A DNA stretch of 9,115 nt from Gallionella sp. GTDB lineage: Bacteria; Pseudomonadota; Gammaproteobacteria; Burkholderiales; Gallionellaceae. The stretch spans positions 1 through 9,115 of the forward strand of contig JARCRR010000118.1 in NCBI GenBank assembly GCA_029850565.1, read 5' to 3'. The notes below the pieces were generated by a model. That model was not told the origin of the DNA, made no database searches, and saw only the letters and a program-made list of their open reading frames with translations. Position numbers and translations under genes: made by a program. Positions within the stretch are counted from its first letter, which is position 1, and every line of letters begins with the position of its first letter. This document shows, one piece after another, positions 5,903 to 9,115 of the stretch.

Positions 5903-6553
5903 ATGACTATCGTTGAAAGTAAATTGAATCCACAGCAAGCCAGCTACGACTGCGTGTTGCCCGCCGGTGAATCCTGGCTGCATGAAGTGAAGCGCGGACA
6001 GGTTTTTCGTATTCTCGATCTGGAAGGGAATCAGGCCGTGGATACCTTGTTCTATAACGCCCACGACCCAGAAGAGCGCTACAGCGCGGTGGACACCATC
6101 CGCGAGCAGGGCAACCTCTACCTCACAGCAGGTACGCGATTGATGTCGACCGAGGGCAATGTGTTGATGACCATCGTGGTCGACACCTGCGGTCGACACG
6201 ACACCTTGGGCGGGGCTTGCGCAGCCGAGAGCAACAGCGTGCGTTACGCCACCGACAAGAAGTACATGCATAGCTGCCGCGACAGTTTTCTGCATGCACT
6301 CGGTCATTGCGATTGCGGCATGAGCAAGCGCGACCTCACCGCCAATGTGAACTTCTTCATGAATGTGCCGGTGACCCCGCAAGGCGAGCTGACCTTCGCC
6401 GACGGTATCTCCGCTCCCGGCAAATACGTGGAGATGCGCGCCGAGATGGATGTGTTCGTGCTGATCTCCAATTGCCCGCAACTGAACAATCCGTGCAATG
6501 CCTACAACCCCACCCCGGTGCAATTGTTGATCTGGGATGCCGTCAGTCAATGA
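5903..6553 (+). CDS. DUF1989 protein, smaller carboxyguanidine deiminase subunit (urea carboxylase-associated)
   Basis: A 216-residue paralogue of the preceding gene product and its probable partner subunit in carboxyguanidine deiminase (cytosolic). It has the family motif V-D-T-C-G-R-H-D-T-L-G-G with C96 and H99, the C-R-D-S-F segment (125-129), S-K-R-D-L-T-A-N-V-N (141-150), and a conserved S-N-C-P-Q-L-N-N-P-C-N run with C191 and C198. It is markedly cysteine-rich, with further Cys at 107, 136 and 138. The ATG at 5903 is chosen because AGGAG (5893-5897) lies five bases upstream. The frame is open back to 5792, but only across the end of the previous gene. The gap to that gene is 14 bp. A non-coding gap of 65 bp follows, carrying two hairpins before the carboxylase. 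Confidence 0.9.
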   Translation: MTIVESKLNPQQASYDCVLPAGESWLHEVKRGQVFRILDLEGNQAVDTLFYNAHDPEERYSAVDTIREQGNLYLTAGTRLMSTEGNVLMTIVVDTCGRHDTLGGACAAESNSVRYATDKKYMHSCRDSFLHALGHCDCGMSKRDLTANVNFFMNVPVTPQGELTFADGISAPGKYVEMRAEMDVFVLISNCPQLNNPCNAYNPTPVQLLIWDAVSQ

Positions 6554-6559
6554 CACAAC

Positions 6560-6605
6560 ACGTCCGGACGACCGGATGTTCGATAACCATGCAGGACGAC
6601 CTGCA
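6560..6605 (+). other. twin ACGA-loop hairpins before the carboxylase start
   Basis: Two small stem-loops share the core GGACGACC. The first (6560-6579) has an 8-bp stem including one G-U pair; the second (6590-6605) has a perfect 6-bp stem TGCAGG/CCTGCA. Both have ACGA tetraloops, and each carries a GGA at the loop edge (6566-6568 and 6594-6596). They sit in the longest gap of the operon, just upstream of the AGGTGA (6610-6615) and ATG (6619) of the carboxylase. They may tune translation or mRNA stability. GGA in hairpins is what CsrA/RsmA proteins bind, but here the two G's are paired, so that link is weak. There is no T-run, so they are not terminators. Confidence 0.5.
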
Positions 6606-6618
6606 GATCAGGTGAGCC

Positions 6619-9115
6619 ATGTTCAATAAAGTCTTGATAGCCAATCGCGGCGCGATCGCCTGCCGCATCATCCGCACCCTCAACAAGATGGGTATCAGGT
6701 CGGTCGCCGTGTATTCCGAAGCCGATGCCCGTTCGCTGCATGTGCAGATGGCGGATGAAGCCGTGTGCATAGGTGCCGCCGCTGCCGCAGAGAGTTATCT
6801 GCGCGGTGAACATATCCTCGAAGTCGCGCGCAGCACTGGCGCACAGGCCATCCATCCCGGTTATGGTTTTCTGTCCGAGAACGCCGCTTTCGCCGAGCAG
6901 TGTGCGGCAGCGGGTGTGGTGTTCATCGGCCCCACACCGGACCAGATGCGCCGCTTCGGACTCAAACACACGGCACGCGAGATCGCGGAACAGAACGGTG
7001 TGCCTTTGTTGCCGGGCAGTGGACTGCTGACGGATGTCGGGCATGCACATGCCGAAGCATCGCGCATCGGCTATCCGGTGATGATCAAGAGTACCGCCGG
7101 TGGCGGTGGTATCGGAATGCGTCTGTGCTGGAGCGCGGACGAGTTGAGCGAGGCGTTCCAATCGGTGGAACGTCTGGCACGCGCCAACTTCAAAGATGCC
7201 GGCATCTATCTGGAAAAATACGTCGAGCACGCACGCCACATCGAGGTGCAGTTGTTCGGTGACGGCAAAGGTACGGTGATCGCCTTGGGTGAGCGCGACT
7301 GCTCGGTGCAGCGTCGCAATCAAAAAGTGATCGAAGAGACTCCCGCGCCCAACATCACACCCGAAGTGAGGAAGCACTTGCTGGAGACGGCGGTGCGACT
7401 GGGCGAGGCTGTCGGTTATCAATCGGCAGGCACGGTCGAGTTCGTGTTCGATGCACTCAGCGGGGAGTTCTATTTCCTCGAAGTGAACACGCGCTTACAA
7501 GTCGAACACGGTGTCACCGAAGAAGTGACGGGTGTCGATCTGGTGGAGTGGATGGTGTTGCAGGCGGCGGGCGAGATGCCCTCGCTGAATGAAGTGCAGA
7601 TCAGACCCAAGGGATCATCCATCCAAGTGCGTCTGTATGCGGAAGACCCCAACAAGAATTTCCAGCCTTCCAGCGGTGTGCTGAGCGGTGTCGAATTCTG
7701 CGCCGACGCGCGCAACGAGACTTGGGTGGAACGCGGCAGCGAAGTGCCTCCTTACTACGATCCGATGATCGCCAAGATCATCGTGAAAGGGATGAACCGG
7801 GAGATCGCGCTGGAAAAGATGCGCGATGCATTGACCGACACGCGCGTAGACGGCATCGAGACCAATCTGGACTATCTGCGCCAGATCGTGGCTGACCGCG
7901 TGTTCATCGAAGGCCGCCAGACCACGCGTTACCTGAACGCATTCCATTACCGACCGCACACCATCGATGTGCTGGAACCCGGCGTGCAGAGCACGATACA
8001 GGATCATCCGGGTCGCCTCGGTTACTGGAACATCGGTGTGCCGCCCTCGGGACCGATGGACGCACTGGCGTTCCGCCTGAGCAACCAGTTGTTGGGCAAT
8101 GCAGAAGAAGCGGCCGGATTGGAATTGACCGTGTCGGGTCCGACACTGAAGTTCAACAGCGACACCGTCATCGCGCTGACCGGCGCGGCGATGAAAGCCG
8201 AACTGGATGGCAAGCCGTTGAAGTTCTGGCGCAGTCATGTGGTGAAAGCGGGCAGCGTGTTGCGCTTGGGTGCAGTCGAGGGCGGTGGTTGCCGTACTTA
8301 TCTGGCCGTGGCGGGTGGTTTCGATGTGCCCGATTATCTAGGCAGCAAATCCACTTTCACGCTGGGTCAGTTCGGTGGTCACGGTGGACGCACTTTGCGC
8401 ACCGGCGATGTGCTGCACCTCGGTGTCGAATCCGCCGCGCGTGCGCCACGTGCATTGCCGCAAAATCTGATTCCCGCTTACAGCAAGCAGTGGGAGATCG
8501 GCGTGCTGTACGGCCCGCATGGCGCACCGGATTTCTTCACTGGATCCGACATCCAGACTTTTTTCGCTACCGAGTGGGAAGTGCATTACAACTCCAGCCG
8601 TACCGGTGTGCGTCTGATCGGTCCCAAGCCGCAATGGGCAAGACAGGACGGTGGGGAAGCGGGCTTGCATCCGTCCAACATCCATGACAACGCCTATGCC
8701 ATCGGCGCGGTGGATTTCACCGGTGACATGCCCGTCATCCTTGGTCCGGACGGCCCTAGCTTGGGCGGCTTCGTATGCCCAGTCACTATCGCGCATGCCG
8801 AGCTGTGGAAGATGGGCCAGCTGCGCCCGGGCGACACGATCCAATTCCGCTGGATGACGCTGGAACAGGCCAACCATCTGGAACGACTGCAAGACCAGAC
8901 CATCGCGGACTTGGCTTTGCCTGAAGTGATGCAAGATTTTCCTGTGTCCAAGAAGATGGGCAGTCCCATCATCCACAGCATTCCCGCCAAGGGCGAGCAG
9001 GTTCAGGTGGTGTATCGCCAGTCGGGTGACCGCAACCTGCTCATCGAGTACGGTCCGCTGGTACTCGACATCAATCTGCGTTTCCGTGTGCATGCGCTGA
9101 TGCAATGGGTGGAGC
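6619..9115 (+). CDS. guanidine carboxylase (urea carboxylase family), biotin-dependent, 3' end outside the window
   Basis: An open frame of 832 codons with no stop before the window edge; the family is about 1,200 residues long. Residues 1-445 are a biotin carboxylase: N-terminal domain (KVLIANRGAIA), ATP-grasp glycine loop STAGGGGIGM (158-167), GERDCSVQRRNQK with K236, and FLEVNTRLQVEH with R292 and E296, the E. coli AccC positions. From about residue 450 comes the KipA/AHS2-like half of the carboxyltransferase, and from about 795 the KipI/AHS1-like half, cut off at the edge. The biotin-carrier domain is not seen. D699 in AVDFTGD lies where, as I recall, urea-specific enzymes have Asn (N1330 of Kluyveromyces urea amidolyase), which points to guanidine. 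The reaction is guanidine + HCO3- + ATP to carboxyguanidine. AGGTGA ends only three bases before the ATG, so initiation may be modest. Confidence 0.93.
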   Translation, partial: MFNKVLIANRGAIACRIIRTLNKMGIRSVAVYSEADARSLHVQMADEAVCIGAAAAAESYLRGEHILEVARSTGAQAIHPGYGFLSENAAFAEQCAAAGVVFIGPTPDQMRRFGLKHTAREIAEQNGVPLLPGSGLLTDVGHAHAEASRIGYPVMIKSTAGGGGIGMRLCWSADELSEAFQSVERLARANFKDAGIYLEKYVEHARHIEVQLFGDGKGTVIALGERDCSVQRRNQKVIEETPAPNITPEVRKHLLETAVRLGEAVGYQSAGTVEFVFDALSGEFYFLEVNTRLQVEHGVTEEVTGVDLVEWMVLQAAGEMPSLNEVQIRPKGSSIQVRLYAEDPNKNFQPSSGVLSGVEFCADARNETWVERGSEVPPYYDPMIAKIIVKGMNREIALEKMRDALTDTRVDGIETNLDYLRQIVADRVFIEGRQTTRYLNAFHYRPHTIDVLEPGVQSTIQDHPGRLGYWNIGVPPSGPMDALAFRLSNQLLGNAEEAAGLELTVSGPTLKFNSDTVIALTGAAMKAELDGKPLKFWRSHVVKAGSVLRLGAVEGGGCRTYLAVAGGFDVPDYLGSKSTFTLGQFGGHGGRTLRTGDVLHLGVESAARAPRALPQNLIPAYSKQWEIGVLYGPHGAPDFFTGSDIQTFFATEWEVHYNSSRTGVRLIGPKPQWARQDGGEAGLHPSNIHDNAYAIGAVDFTGDMPVILGPDGPSLGGFVCPVTIAHAELWKMGQLRPGDTIQFRWMTLEQANHLERLQDQTIADLALPEVMQDFPVSKKMGSPIIHSIPAKGEQVQVVYRQSGDRNLLIEYGPLVLDINLRFRVHALMQWVE

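Noticed and set aside
5187..6556. Minus-strand open frames of 212 and 231 codons opposite the two DUF1989 genes
   Set aside because: Both are His/Val/Gln-rich antisense shadows of well-supported genes, with no family resemblance.
6547..7422. Minus-strand open frame of 291 codons opposite the biotin carboxylase domain
   Set aside because: The plus strand carries the full biotin carboxylase motif set in one uninterrupted frame, so the antisense frame is a shadow.
8338..9105. Minus-strand open frame of 255 codons at the right edge
   Set aside because: It is antisense to the carboxyltransferase domain, which reads through the edge without a stop; composition is shadow-like.

Overview
The window most likely comes from a freshwater-type betaproteobacterium (Gallionellaceae/Nitrosomonadales-like). 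This is an inference from protein flavour, moderately high GC and Shine-Dalgarno-led genes; no marker gene is present to settle it. Protein-coding density is high, with no mobile element, tRNA, rRNA or CRISPR array visible.

Left part (15-1137, minus strand): a two-gene unit read leftward, made of a DUF481-type outer-membrane beta-barrel protein followed by a 90-residue two-helix membrane protein of unknown role. A 124-bp divergent intergenic region separates it from the plus-strand genes. Next come purU (formyltetrahydrofolate deformylase, 1262-2116) and a soluble Hanks-type Ser/Thr protein kinase with a short Ser/Arg/Gly/aromatic repeat tail (2184-3137).

Centre (3138-3470): a 333-bp non-coding control region. 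In order it holds a perfect 13-bp inverted repeat, whose arms carry two NtrC-like half-sites arranged as two operators 32 bp apart; an AT-rich stretch; a near-consensus sigma-54 (-24/-12) promoter; a guanidine-I (ykkC) riboswitch; and an intrinsic terminator whose 5' arm is the 3' end of the aptamer. The layout suggests a two-input switch: nitrogen limitation starts transcription, and guanidine lets it continue.

Right part (3471-9115, plus strand): a guanidine-as-nitrogen-source operon. It encodes an ABC permease, an ABC ATPase, two paralogous DUF1989 subunits (annotated elsewhere as urea-carboxylase/urea-amidolyase-associated proteins, now understood as carboxyguanidine deiminase), and a biotin-dependent guanidine carboxylase of the 'urea carboxylase' family that runs off the right edge after 832 codons. 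By family knowledge, guanidine is imported, carboxylated with ATP and bicarbonate to carboxyguanidine, and deiminated to allophanate. Allophanate is then split to ammonia and CO2 by allophanate hydrolase, which is expected just beyond the window. The periplasmic substrate-binding gene that usually heads such operons is not between the riboswitch and the permease.
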